From Stutzerimonas stutzeri KOS6 (GTDB lineage Bacteria > Pseudomonadota > Gammaproteobacteria > Pseudomonadales > Pseudomonadaceae), in assembly GCF_000307775.2 (NCBI RefSeq), contig NZ_KK020675.1, forward strand, positions 508,553-572,552: a stretch of DNA of 64,000 nt, read 5' to 3'. A model generated the notes under the pieces. It saw only the letters and a program-made list of their open reading frames with translations, was not told the origin of the DNA and did not search any database. Position numbers and translations under genes: made by a program. Position 1 is the stretch's first letter. Each line of letters starts with the position of its first letter. Shown piece after piece: positions 48,967 to 57,525 of this stretch.

Positions 48967-50253
48967 ATGTTTAAGTTCAAACCTCTTGTAGCAGCCATTC
49001 TGACCGTCGCCACTGCCCAGGCCTTCGCTGCCGATAACACCTCTGAGCAGGACCAACTGGGCATCAACAACGTTGCGGAAGTGCTGCAAAGCGGCGGTGC
49101 GGGCAACCTGGCCACGCAGAGCCAGAGCGGCTACGCCAACGACGCGATGGCCGAGCAGAGCAGCGCGCAGGACACGACTGCCAAGCAGACGCAGGCCGGC
49201 AACTTCAACGATGCCGAATCCCGCCAGAGCAGTACGCTGATGAGCGTCTCGACGCAGAACCAGCGCGGCTGGGGCAACGATGCACTTGTCGAGCAGTCCG
49301 GAACCTACAAGACCGGCGCGGTGCAGAACCAGAACGGCAGCCACAACGTCGCCGAAACCTTCCAGACCGGCGTGACCATGAGCAACGCCGTCACCAACCA
49401 GAAGGGCCAGCACAACTATGGCCTGGTCAACCAGAGCGCTGCGTACGGCAGCCAGGCCGTGGTGACCCAGGATGGCGACCTGAACAACGCCAGCATCGCC
49501 CAGTCCTTCAGTGCCGGCGACCGGGCGACCATCGACCAGCAAGGCGTCGACAACGACAGCCACGTCACCCAGCTCGCCAGCAGCGGCTCCATTGCCGAAG
49601 TCGAGCAGATTGGCTGGAGCAACGACGCCATGGTTTCGCAGACCGGCATCCAGCACGAAGCGTACGTTCTTTCCGATGGCACGCAGAACAAGGTGGACGT
49701 GAGCCAGAGCGGCAACGCACAGAACGCCTTCGTCCTGCAGCAGGGCCATGGCAACGACTCCAATATCGAGCAGAGCAACAGCCTGTTCGGCGGCAACAAC
49801 ACTGCCACCACCGAACAGTCCGGCTTCCACAACGAAGCCGATGTCTATCAGCACGGCCGCAACCAGACCGCCAAGACCCTCCAGGAAGGCGCCGGCAACG
49901 TCGCCTCCGTGGACCAGCAGGGCCGCGGCAACGACCTGCACTTCCGTCAGGATGGCACCGGCAACGAGTTGAGCGCGACGCAGAACGGCGCCGACAACGA
50001 AATCGTAGGCGTCAGCTACGGCTGGGCCAACGCCAGCGAAATCGATCAGAACGGCCATGACAACCTGGCCACCGTGAGCCAGAACGGTACGCTGAACGAC
50101 GTCACGCTGAGCCAAGGCGGAGCCGATCAAGTAGCCCAAGTGACACAGCAGGGCTTCGGCAACGACGCCATCGCCAGCCAGGCCGGTTACGGCAACGCGG
50201 CGTACGTCAATCAGAACGGCTGGAACAACACCGCCCTCGTCACCCAGCACTGA
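48967..50253 (+). CDS. csgA: CsgA, giant curli fibre subunit
   Basis: CsgA is the exported amyloid subunit. The 428-residue protein starts with a signal peptide (MFKFKPLVAAILTVATAQAF, cleavage near AFA-AD). I count about 35 half-repeats of ten to twelve residues with the curlin pattern Q-x-G-x2-N-x-A-x3-Q, for example QRGWGNDALVEQ, QGFGNDAIASQ, AGYGNAAYVNQ and the final NGWNNTALVTQH. That is around 17 repeats, against five in the 151-residue E. coli protein. GGAGAGACAAA precedes the ATG. Some repeats in the middle are degenerate (TGIQHEAYVLS), which could reduce amyloid formation there. Confidence 0.92.
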   Translation: MFKFKPLVAAILTVATAQAFAADNTSEQDQLGINNVAEVLQSGGAGNLATQSQSGYANDAMAEQSSAQDTTAKQTQAGNFNDAESRQSSTLMSVSTQNQRGWGNDALVEQSGTYKTGAVQNQNGSHNVAETFQTGVTMSNAVTNQKGQHNYGLVNQSAAYGSQAVVTQDGDLNNASIAQSFSAGDRATIDQQGVDNDSHVTQLASSGSIAEVEQIGWSNDAMVSQTGIQHEAYVLSDGTQNKVDVSQSGNAQNAFVLQQGHGNDSNIEQSNSLFGGNNTATTEQSGFHNEADVYQHGRNQTAKTLQEGAGNVASVDQQGRGNDLHFRQDGTGNELSATQNGADNEIVGVSYGWANASEIDQNGHDNLATVSQNGTLNDVTLSQGGADQVAQVTQQGFGNDAIASQAGYGNAAYVNQNGWNNTALVTQH

Positions 50254-50269
50254 GTGCTCCACGCCACAC

Positions 50270-50307
50270 CGACTGCCGGCCTCGCGCCGGCGGTCGTGTT
50301 TCCGTTC
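50270..50307 (+). terminator. Rho-independent terminator after csgA
   Basis: An eleven-base stem from CGACTGCCGGC to GCCGGCGGTCG (one T-G wobble) with loop CTCGC is followed by TGTTTCCGTTCT. It lies seventeen bases past the csgA stop and should end the curli transcript. Confidence 0.75.
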
Positions 50308-50628
50308 TCCACGCTTGGGTACCCGCTACCCATTCACCAATGGGCGCACCGTTTCGGTCGAAAACCTGGCCATCAGCCATGAACTACGCCCCAAACTGAA
50401 GCAATCTGACACTTCGGTCAGGTCACGCGAACATATTCAAGGTCTCAGAGCGCGCGCACGGTGATCACCGCCCGCTGCACCTAAAAAATAATTACGATAT
50501 ATATCAATCAGTTAACGTCAAACTACAGCTGCATTACCGAATTGGCGCGGAGCTTGCTAAAGGACAAAAGCCTGACCGCTTGGACAACTTACAAGCTCAC
50601 CAACATGCCAATACGGAGTAAACCGCCA
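50308..50628. other. Leader of the Tsx-like gene
   Basis: From 50480 to 50540 the sequence becomes strikingly A/T-rich (AAAAAATAATTACGATATAT), a likely promoter region for the Tsx-like gene. Regulatory proteins cannot be named from this. The ribosome-binding site is CGGAG, ten bases before the ATG. Confidence 0.4.
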
Positions 50629-51432
50629 ATGAAACGCAGCCTCACCACCGCAGCCCTAGCGGCAGGGTTCATCCTCAGCAGCCAAGCCATGGCAAGCCCG
50701 ATGCTCTGGCAGAACAACAGCCTGACCTATCTGTACGGCAAGAATTTCGCCGTGGATTCTGCCGGTGGCAAGGAAGGCGATATTCAGCAGACCATTACCT
50801 TCGAACACGCCAGCGGCTGGACCTGGGGCGACATGTTCATGTTCGTCGATAACAAGTGGTACAACGGCATTTCCGGCAGCGATGGCCACACCTACTACGG
50901 CGAATTCAGCCCGCGCCTGTCGCTGGGCAAGATCAGTGGTGCCGACCTGTCCTTCGGACCGGTCAAGGACATCCTGATTTCGACGACCTACGAACGAGGC
51001 GAAGGACGCAACCGCAACTACCTGTTCGGCCCAGCCGTAGACCTCGCCATCCCCGGTTTCGACCGCTTCTCCCTGAACACCTATTACCGCAAGCCTGACG
51101 GCATCACCGGCAAGCCGGGCGGCCAGTGGCAGATCACCCCGGCCTGGGCGATGACCTTCCCGGTGGGCAAGTCCGACATCCTCTTCGACGGCTATATCGA
51201 CTGGGTCGTCAACGACGCCGGCTCCAAGTCCAAAGGCGACTACCTGGCCAAGAATTTCCACTTCAACCCGCAGGTCAAATACGACCTGGGCAAGGCGCTG
51301 GACTACACCCCAGGCAAGCTCTATGTCGGTATCGAATACGACTACTGGTCGAACAAGTATGGGATCGAGGACTCCGACGGCTTCAACACGGACAACAACG
51401 TCACCAACTTCATCGTCAAGGCCCACTTCTGA
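50629..51432 (+). CDS. Tsx-like nucleoside-specific outer-membrane channel
   Basis: The 267-residue protein has a signal peptide (MKRSLTTAALAAGFILSSQA, cleavage near AMA-SP). The 12-stranded barrel pattern of the nucleoside-specific channel-forming Tsx family follows, with LWQNNSLTYLYGKNFAVD, TFEHASGWTWGDMFMFVDN and the C-terminal strand NVTNFIVKAHF. It should allow uptake of nucleosides or related molecules. The NCS2 permease gene lies downstream, which strengthens a nucleobase/nucleoside assignment, although a terminator separates them. Confidence 0.88.
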   Translation: MKRSLTTAALAAGFILSSQAMASPMLWQNNSLTYLYGKNFAVDSAGGKEGDIQQTITFEHASGWTWGDMFMFVDNKWYNGISGSDGHTYYGEFSPRLSLGKISGADLSFGPVKDILISTTYERGEGRNRNYLFGPAVDLAIPGFDRFSLNTYYRKPDGITGKPGGQWQITPAWAMTFPVGKSDILFDGYIDWVVNDAGSKSKGDYLAKNFHFNPQVKYDLGKALDYTPGKLYVGIEYDYWSNKYGIEDSDGFNTDNNVTNFIVKAHF

Positions 51433-51439
51433 TGCCAAT

Positions 51440-51462
51440 GCCGCCCGGCCTTGCCGGGCGGC
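51440..51462 (+). terminator. Hairpin after the Tsx-like gene
   Basis: A ten-base perfect stem GCCGCCCGGC / GCCGGGCGGC with a three-base loop starts eight bases past the stop. It lacks a T tract; the second hairpin nearby is the better terminator. Confidence 0.5.
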
Positions 51463-51488
51463 CGCGTAACGCTACACGCTCCCATTTT

Positions 51489-51527
51489 CCTGACGGTCGT
51501 TGCGCAACAACGACCGTCAGGCGTTTT
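51489..51527 (+). terminator. Strong terminator after the Tsx-like gene
   Basis: A fourteen-base perfect stem (CCTGACGGTCGTTG / CAACGACCGTCAGG) with loop CGCAA is followed by CGTTTT. It should stop transcription from the Tsx-like gene before the permease. Confidence 0.8.
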
Positions 51528-52039
51528 CATAAAAAGAACACCTCCTCATAGACTCTTTGGCGTGAAAAGCGCCACGGCCAGCTCGCGGTATGCAAGTGGG
51601 CGCGGATCGCTGGCCAGGCTGCTACGACGCAACAAAAACGGGCAACGGTGAACCAGCCGGACCATCTTGGTGCGAGCAAGCGCCTCGCCGCTGATTCACG
51701 GCGCCGTTCAGCTCCCACGCATTACCTGAAAGGAAAACGCGTCAAGCCCGTGCAGGCCCCGGCAGGCGCTGGCCCGAGGCCGTTCGCGACCATCCTCAAG
51801 CGGGCAAAACCTAAGCGACTGGTCAGCTTCTTGCAGTAGCTGAAAACCAGACAGGCGCAAAGCCCGATAGCGTTCAGATAAACACCGAAAGCACTGTAGG
51901 AGCGCACCGTGCGCGCGATCGCGGGTGCGGCCCGCTCCTTAATCCGCCGGCATCCAGCTTGCGGGCTGGACGTCGGAATCAGTCAACGGCATCAGGTGCT
52001 GAAGCCTGCTTTTTCTTTCGTTCGCTTGAGATTCCTGCC
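51528..52039. other. Intergenic region with a REP-like palindrome before the permease gene
   Basis: About 510 bases with no convincing gene; short open frames here lack ribosome-binding sites and family features. At 51896-51940 lies a second copy of the GTAGGAGCG element (TGTAGGAGCGCACCGTGCGC... ending CCCGCTCCTTA), with less perfect pairing than that at 5001. The rest must contain the permease promoter, which I cannot locate. Confidence 0.55.
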
Positions 52040-53410
52040 ATGCAAGAAAACGCCGATTCCGAGTTGATCTACGGCCTGGACGACCGTCCGGCACCGACCG
52101 CCGCCGTGTTCGCCGCCCTGCAACACATCCTTGCCAGCTTCGTCGGCATCATCACCCCGCCACTGGTGATCGGCGCTGTGCTGGGCCTGGCCGAGCACCT
52201 GCCCTACCTGATCAGCATGGCGCTGATGGTTTCCGGCGTCGGCACTTTCATCCAGGCCCGCCGGCCGCTGGGCATCGGCGCCGGCATGATCTGCCTGCAG
52301 GGCACCAGCTTCGCCTTCCTCGGCGCCGTGCTCTCGGCCGGCCTGCTGGTGAAGAGTCGCGGCGGTAGCCCCGAGGACATCCTGGCGATGATCTTCGGCG
52401 TGTGCTTCTTCGGTGCCTTCGTGCAGATCGTGCTCAGCCGTTTCATCGGCCAGTTGCGCAAGGTCATCACGCCGCTGGTGACCGGCATCGTCATTACCCT
52501 GATCGGCGTCAGCCTGATCAAGGTCGGCATCACCGATATCGGCGGCGGCTTCAACGCCAAGGACTTCGGCGCGCCGGGCAACCTCGCCCTCGGTGCGCTG
52601 GTGTTCCTGCTGATACTGCTGCTCAACCGCTCGCAACAGCCCTGGGTACGACTCTCGGCGATCATCGTCGGCCTGGCGGTCGGCAGCCTGGCCGCCTGGT
52701 TCAGCGGCAAGCTGGTCCCGCAGCCGCTGCCGGACCTGCCGCTGGTCAGCATCCCGCAGCCCTTCAAGTACGGTTTCGCCTTCGACTGGACGGCCTTCGT
52801 GCCGGTGGCGCTGATCTACCTGATCAGCACCATCGAGACGGTCGGCGACCTGACCGCCAACTGCATGCTCTCGCGCAAGCCCATCGAAGGGCCGAGCTAC
52901 GTGCAGCGACTGCGTGGCGGCATCCTCGGTGATGGCGTCAGCTGCCTGATCGCCGCGACCTTCAATGCCTTTCCCAACACCACCTTCGCGCAGAACAACG
53001 GCGTGATCCAGATGACCGGCGTGGCCAGCCGCTACGTCGGCCTGTACATCGGCGCCCTGCTGTTCGTCCTCGGCCTGTTCCCGCTGCTCGGCGCGATCCT
53101 GCAGCAGATTCCCAAGCCGGTACTCGGCGGTGCCACCCTGATCATGTTCGGCAGCGTCGCCGCCGCCGGCATCCGCATGCTCGCGCAGGTGCAACTGGAC
53201 CGGCGCAACATGCTGATCATCGCCGCCTCGCTGGGCGTCGGCCTGGGTATCGCGGCGCAACCGGAACTGCTGCATCAGATGCCGAAACTCGTGCAGAATC
53301 TGTTCGACTCGGCCATCACCTGCGGCGGCCTGACGGCGATCCTGCTGGACCTGTTGCTGCCGCGCGAACGGACCGAGCCCGCCATCGTCGCCAGCACGCA
53401 TCGGGCCTGA
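52040..53410 (+). CDS. NCS2-family nucleobase:cation symporter (xanthine/uric acid type)
   Basis: The 456-residue permease with about fourteen membrane segments has the NAT signature QNNGVIQMTG (318-327), the QH motif ALQHILASFVG (28-29) and TIETVGDLTAN. This pattern is the XanQ/UacT/UapA type of purine transporters, so xanthine or uric acid uptake is most likely, though uracil is not excluded. I begin at MQENADSELIYG. A TetR-family regulator gene follows after 49 bases. Confidence 0.9.
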   Translation: MQENADSELIYGLDDRPAPTAAVFAALQHILASFVGIITPPLVIGAVLGLAEHLPYLISMALMVSGVGTFIQARRPLGIGAGMICLQGTSFAFLGAVLSAGLLVKSRGGSPEDILAMIFGVCFFGAFVQIVLSRFIGQLRKVITPLVTGIVITLIGVSLIKVGITDIGGGFNAKDFGAPGNLALGALVFLLILLLNRSQQPWVRLSAIIVGLAVGSLAAWFSGKLVPQPLPDLPLVSIPQPFKYGFAFDWTAFVPVALIYLISTIETVGDLTANCMLSRKPIEGPSYVQRLRGGILGDGVSCLIAATFNAFPNTTFAQNNGVIQMTGVASRYVGLYIGALLFVLGLFPLLGAILQQIPKPVLGGATLIMFGSVAAAGIRMLAQVQLDRRNMLIIAASLGVGLGIAAQPELLHQMPKLVQNLFDSAITCGGLTAILLDLLLPRERTEPAIVASTHRA

Positions 53411-53459
53411 GCCAATGCGGTGGCGTACAGACGCCACCGCGCTCTTCGGACAAGGGAAC

Positions 53460-54134
53460 ATGGACAAGAACAACGCGCCGCCACCGCTGTATACCGCACA
53501 AGGCAAACCTGCCGGCCGCATCCGCCAGAAGAACGAGGAAGCCATCCTCGCCGCGGCAGCGGAGGAATTCGCCCGCTATGGCTTCAAGGGCACCAGCATG
53601 AACGCCATCGCCACCCGCGCCGGATTGCCCAAGGCCAACGTGCATTACTACTTCAACAGCAAACTGGGGCTGTACGTCGAGGTCATGCGGCACATCCTCG
53701 AGCTCTGGGACACCGCCTTCGACGACCTCACCGTCGATGACGACCCGACCACCGCACTGGCCGACTACATTCGCATCAAGATGGAATTCTCGCGACGTCA
53801 CCCACAGGCGTCGAAAATCTTCGCGATGGAAGTCATCAGCGGCTGTGAATGCCTGTCCGAGCACTTCAACCAGGACTACCGCAACTGGTTCCGTGGCCGC
53901 GCCGCGGTGTTCGACGCCTGGATCGCCGCCGGCAAGATGGACCCGGTGGACCCCATGCACCTGATCTTCCTGATCTGGAGCAGCACCCAGCATTACGCCG
54001 ACTTCTCCGACCAGATCCGCCGCATCAACGGCAAGCGCATGACCCGCGCGGATTATGCCAATGCCAGCGACAACCTGATCCGCATCATCCTCAAGGGCTG
54101 CGGGCTGAACCCGCCGCCCGCGCCGGAGAGCTGA
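53460..54134 (+). CDS. TetR-family regulator, RutR-like
   Basis: The 224-residue protein has an N-terminal TetR HTH (NEEAILAAAAEEFARYGFKG and IATRAGLPKANVHYYF) and a C-terminal domain with SRRHPQASKIFAMEVISG and IFLIWSSTQHYADFSDQI, the YcdC/RutR type. RutR senses pyrimidines in E. coli. Next to the NCS2 permease it probably controls nucleobase uptake. AAGGGAAC precedes the ATG. The 45-base upstream extension is rejected. Confidence 0.85.
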   Translation: MDKNNAPPPLYTAQGKPAGRIRQKNEEAILAAAAEEFARYGFKGTSMNAIATRAGLPKANVHYYFNSKLGLYVEVMRHILELWDTAFDDLTVDDDPTTALADYIRIKMEFSRRHPQASKIFAMEVISGCECLSEHFNQDYRNWFRGRAAVFDAWIAAGKMDPVDPMHLIFLIWSSTQHYADFSDQIRRINGKRMTRADYANASDNLIRIILKGCGLNPPPAPES

Positions 54135-54140
54135 TCAACC

Positions 54141-55109
54141 GTGTCCCGCAGGCTGCGCATCCATTCCCCGGCGATTCATTACTTCGACATGGTGCGCCGC
54201 TGCCAATCCATACGCGAGGCTTCACGGCGCCTCAATGTCGCCTCCTCGGCGGTGAACCGGCAAATCCTCAAGCTCGAGGACGAAGTCGGTACACCGCTGT
54301 TCGAGCGCCTGCCGGGAGGGCTGCGACTGACCGCAGCCGGCGAGATCTTCGCGCGCCACGTCATCGTCGTGCTGCAGGATGCCGAACGGGTGCGCTCCGA
54401 GCTGGACGCGCTGCAGGGCCTGCGTACCGGCCATGTGGAGATCGCCACGGTCTCGGGCGTCACCACCGACCTGCTTCCGGGCGTCCTGGAACAGCTGCGC
54501 GAGCGCTATCCGAGGGTCACCGTCGGCGTCACCAGCCTCGGCTCGCAGGCCATTCCCGAGGCGGTGACCAGTGGCCAGGCGGACATCGGCCTGGCCTTCG
54601 CACTTCCGCGCACCGCCGACCTGCAACAACTGGGCGTCGGCCATTTCCGCCTGGGTGCCATCGTGCATCCGGACCATCCGCTCGCCGCGCGATCCGACGT
54701 GAGCTTTGCCACCTGCGCCGAATACCCGCTGATCCTGGCCAAGAGCGATCTTTCGATCCACCACCTGTTGGCCCCCCTGCTGGCGCGTACCCGTCCACGG
54801 CACAAGGCGCCGCTGGAAACCAGCTCCGTGGAGCTGGCATTGCAGATGGCCAAGCGGGGGGCCGGCGTCGCGTTCCAGACGCGCATCGGCATCGAGGCAG
54901 AACTGGCCAGCGGCACACTCGTGCATGTACCGCTGAACGACGGCGGCTCGGTATTCAGCGACCTGGGCGTCTACGTGCGCAGCTCGCGTTACCTGCCCGT
55001 GGCGGTGGACGCCTTCGTCCGGGCGCTGAGCGAGCAGATCGCCGAGCGCGAAGCGGCCCAGGCCGGCAAGGCCACGGCCGCCAGCGCTGGCGAAACCAGG
55101 GCAGGCTGA
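54141..55109 (+). CDS. LysR-family transcriptional regulator
   Basis: The 322-residue protein starts at GTG and has a LysR HTH (IREASRRLNVASSAVNRQIL) and a substrate-binding domain (TGHVEIATVSGVTTDLLPGV). It lies six bases after the RutR-like gene, so the two are probably co-transcribed. The NRQILKLEDEVGTPLFERL segment is typical of the GcvA/CbbR-like groups. The target and ligand are unknown; the purine permease module is the nearest candidate. Confidence 0.86.
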   Translation: MSRRLRIHSPAIHYFDMVRRCQSIREASRRLNVASSAVNRQILKLEDEVGTPLFERLPGGLRLTAAGEIFARHVIVVLQDAERVRSELDALQGLRTGHVEIATVSGVTTDLLPGVLEQLRERYPRVTVGVTSLGSQAIPEAVTSGQADIGLAFALPRTADLQQLGVGHFRLGAIVHPDHPLAARSDVSFATCAEYPLILAKSDLSIHHLLAPLLARTRPRHKAPLETSSVELALQMAKRGAGVAFQTRIGIEAELASGTLVHVPLNDGGSVFSDLGVYVRSSRYLPVAVDAFVRALSEQIAEREAAQAGKATAASAGETRAG

Positions 55110-55163
55110 ACGTCCGCGGCAGATTTCGCTCTATTGAGCGAAGCCATTGCCCAGGAGCCGCCC

Positions 55164-55685
55164 TTGAAACCGTCCCGAATACTGGCCATACCGGCCGCAC
55201 TGTTGCTGTCGCTGCAGACCCTGCCTTCGCTCGCCGCCGACGGCACCCCGCTCGGCTGGGTGGAGCGAGGCATGGTGCTGCCCGAGGAAGTCACGGTGAA
55301 GTTCAAGCTCGATACCGGCGCGCTGACCTCGTCCATCCATGCCGAAGATGTCGACCATTTCAAGAAGGATGGCGACGAATGGGTGCGCTTCGACCTCGAC
55401 CTCAAGGACATCGAACGAGACAAGCTGGTCAAGTCGCGGATCGAACGCAAGCTGCAACGCGAGCTGACCGTCCGCGGCGCCGGCGGTACCGAAGACCGGC
55501 CAGTCGTGCTGATGAAAATCTGCATCGGCGATCGCCTGCTCGAGGAAGAGTTCTCGCTCAACGACCGGGACGATATGAACTATCCGGTCCTGCTCGGCCG
55601 GCGCACGCTGGAAAAGCTGGGCCCCGTGGACTCGGCGCGCACCTTCACCGTCGAACCCAACTGCGCCGAGCGGGCAAATCGCTGA
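55164..55685 (+). CDS. Secreted retropepsin-like aspartic endopeptidase (RimB/PF05618 type)
   Basis: The protein starts at TTG six bases after GGAG and has a signal peptide (ILAIPAALLLSLQTLPSLAA). The 173-residue product contains FKLDTGALTSSIHA, in which DTGA is the retropepsin active-site sequence, and YPVLLGRRTLEKLG, the conserved C-terminal block of the family. The older label is ATP-dependent zinc protease, but the motif is aspartic, and structures support a pepsin-like fold. Secretion is unusual for the group. An earlier in-frame TTG has no ribosome-binding site. Confidence 0.8.
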   Translation: MKPSRILAIPAALLLSLQTLPSLAADGTPLGWVERGMVLPEEVTVKFKLDTGALTSSIHAEDVDHFKKDGDEWVRFDLDLKDIERDKLVKSRIERKLQRELTVRGAGGTEDRPVVLMKICIGDRLLEEEFSLNDRDDMNYPVLLGRRTLEKLGPVDSARTFTVEPNCAERANR

Positions 55686-55828
55686 GGGGCACGCCGCACA
55701 GCCGGCTGTGCGGCTGAGGCTGATCGAAGTCGCCACACCTGAAGAGCAGAGCGCCGCACGAGGGCAGTGGTCTTGCCCGGTTGAGATGCCCGCTGCCGCC
55801 CCGCCCGACACCGCAAGAGGAACAAGCC

Positions 55829-56287
55829 ATGCAGCCCTACGCGAAATTCAGCGCCATGATCGCCACCTCGACACTGGTGATGTTCGGCCTGATGTACCTG
55901 AACGTCTTCGCGCTCGAGCATGTCCTGTTCAGCGAAACGCGCGCCTACATGGCTCTGGTGATGGGCGCGAGCATGGCGATCGTCATGCTAGCGTTCATGC
56001 TGAAGATGTATCCCAGGCGCGGCCTGAACATCGCCATTTTTGCCGGTAGTGCGCTGGTCTTCGCGGTGTCGCTGTGGCTGGTGCGCAGCCAGGCGACAGT
56101 GGACCAGGTGTCGTGGATGAAGGCGATGATCCCTCACCACTCCATTGCCATCCTCACCAGTGAACGGGCGGATATCCGCGACCCGCGAGTTCGCGAGCTG
56201 GCCGACAGCATCATCGAGGCGCAGCGACGGGAGATCGCCGAGATGAAGTCGCTGATCGAGGAATTGGAAGCCGGCGCTGAGCGCTAA
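55829..56287 (+). CDS. DUF305 membrane protein
   Basis: The 152-residue protein has three membrane helices in residues 6-90. A C-terminal DUF305-like segment follows with MKAMIPHHSIAILTSERADI and RVRELADSIIEAQRREIAEM, where the paired His residues are a candidate metal site. DUF305 proteins bind copper in some organisms, which is only suggestive here. GAGGA precedes the ATG. Its stop overlaps that of the convergent methyltransferase gene by four bases. Confidence 0.83.
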   Translation: MQPYAKFSAMIATSTLVMFGLMYLNVFALEHVLFSETRAYMALVMGASMAIVMLAFMLKMYPRRGLNIAIFAGSALVFAVSLWLVRSQATVDQVSWMKAMIPHHSIAILTSERADIRDPRVRELADSIIEAQRREIAEMKSLIEELEAGAER

Positions 56288-57225
56288 TCCGCCGCGACGA
56301 ACAGCAGCGCCTTGAGCCCACTCTCCGGATGGATGTCGGGAAACTCCGGCGGGTTCTCCAGGCGCTGCTCGAAGCGCAGCTGCGGCGCCTCGGCCGCCAT
56401 GCCGCGGATCAGGAAGTCCGAGCCGACATCCGGGTCGTTGACGCAGGCCAGCACCCGGCCCCCGGCGTTCAGCAGTTCCGGCAGCTTACGCAGGATCTTC
56501 TGGTAGTCGCGGGTCAGCGCAAAGCTGCCCTTCTGGAACGACGGCGGGTCGATGATGATCAGGTCGTACGGCCCGAGCTTGCGCACCTTGCCCCATGACT
56601 TGAACAGCTCGTGACCGAGAAAGCTGACCCGGCCGAGATCGTGCTGGTTCAGGCGATGGTTCTCCCGCCCGCGGGTCAGCGCGGCGCTGGCCATGTCCAG
56701 GTTGACCACATGCTCGGCAGCACCGGCAATCGCCGCCACCGAAAAGCCGCAGGTGTAGGCAAACAGGTTGAGCACCCGCTTGCCCTGCGCATGCTCCTGA
56801 ACCCAGCGGCGGCCATAGCGCATGTCGAGGAACAGGCCGTTGTTCTGCTTGCGCCCGAGATCGAGCTTGTAGCGCAGGCCGTTCTCGCTGATCTGCCACT
56901 CGGTGGGCACATCCCCCAGCAAAGCCTCGGTCGGCGCATCCGGCAGATAGCGATGCTGCAGCAATAGCCGCTGTGCCTGGCCCTGTTGCCAGGCCGGGCT
57001 GGCAGTCAGTGCCATGAGCATCTGCCGCAGCGCCGCCAGTTCCGCCTCGTCGGGATCACGAAACAGCGCCACCAGCAGCGTCCCCTGCAGCCAGTCCACC
57101 GTCAGCTGTTCGAGCCCCGGATAGCAGCGGCCGCGGCCATGGAACAGCCGCCGCGTCTCGGCGGGCGCGGCGGCCAGGGCGTCTTGCAGATGCTGATCGA
57201 GGTAGGCAAGGGTTGCGGGCGTCAT
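56284..57225 (-). CDS. RlmI/RlmK-like SAM-dependent methyltransferase
   Basis: The 313-residue protein has a class I methyltransferase core with VLNLFAYTCGFSVAAIAGA (motif I) and LIIIDPPSFQKGSFA (motif IV). An upstream region has NGLRYKLDLGRKQNNGLFLDM, typical of the RlmI/RlmK large-subunit rRNA methyltransferase group. The PUA domain of E. coli RlmI is not visible, so this resembles the shorter related proteins; the target base is not assignable. Confidence 0.86.
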   Translation of the reverse strand: MTPATLAYLDQHLQDALAAAPAETRRLFHGRGRCYPGLEQLTVDWLQGTLLVALFRDPDEAELAALRQMLMALTASPAWQQGQAQRLLLQHRYLPDAPTEALLGDVPTEWQISENGLRYKLDLGRKQNNGLFLDMRYGRRWVQEHAQGKRVLNLFAYTCGFSVAAIAGAAEHVVNLDMASAALTRGRENHRLNQHDLGRVSFLGHELFKSWGKVRKLGPYDLIIIDPPSFQKGSFALTRDYQKILRKLPELLNAGGRVLACVNDPDVGSDFLIRGMAAEAPQLRFEQRLENPPEFPDIHPESGLKALLFVAAD

Positions 57226-57525
57226 GGGCGGGCTTCGTCGGCGGTGTGGTCGCGCATTCTAAACGCAGCCGCCGCCGAGCGAGGCTTCAGATATCCAGGC
57301 CGAACTTGCCGATATGCCGGTTGCTTTCCTGGTAGCGGAACGCCTCGGCGATTGCGCGGCGCAGCGATGCGCAACCAGCCCTCGGATGCGCCACAGCATA
57401 GCCAATCCGTCCAACCCGTGACGGCAGCGAACTTACGTCCATCGCCATCGTCGAAAGCGCGTCCGCCCTCGCCACGGCCCACCTGCGCCAGCCGCGATGA
57501 TCCAGTGCCATCCCGGAACAACCTC
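57226..57525. other. Intergenic region before the esterase-like gene
   Basis: Three hundred bases with no supported gene. The frame that opens upstream of the esterase gene through this region is uninterrupted but lacks a start site and family features, so I treat it as noise. No repeat or terminator was found. Confidence 0.35.

Noticed and set aside
48943..50262. 439-codon open frame spanning the whole of csgA on the other strand
   Set aside because: It follows from the biased codon use of the Gln/Asn/Gly repeats. The sense frame has signal peptide, repeats and a ribosome-binding site.
51992..53545. 517-codon open frame antisense to the NCS2 permease
   Set aside because: The permease reads as a complete transporter with NAT motif; the antisense frame is Asp/Gln-rich noise.
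55164..55685. ATP-dependent zinc protease (older annotation)
   Set aside because: No zinc or ATP motif is visible; DTGA indicates an aspartic active site.
56986..57525. Upstream extension of the esterase-like gene
   Set aside because: The frame stays open but overlaps the methyltransferase gene on the other strand and has no start site; the signal-like segment begins at 57526.
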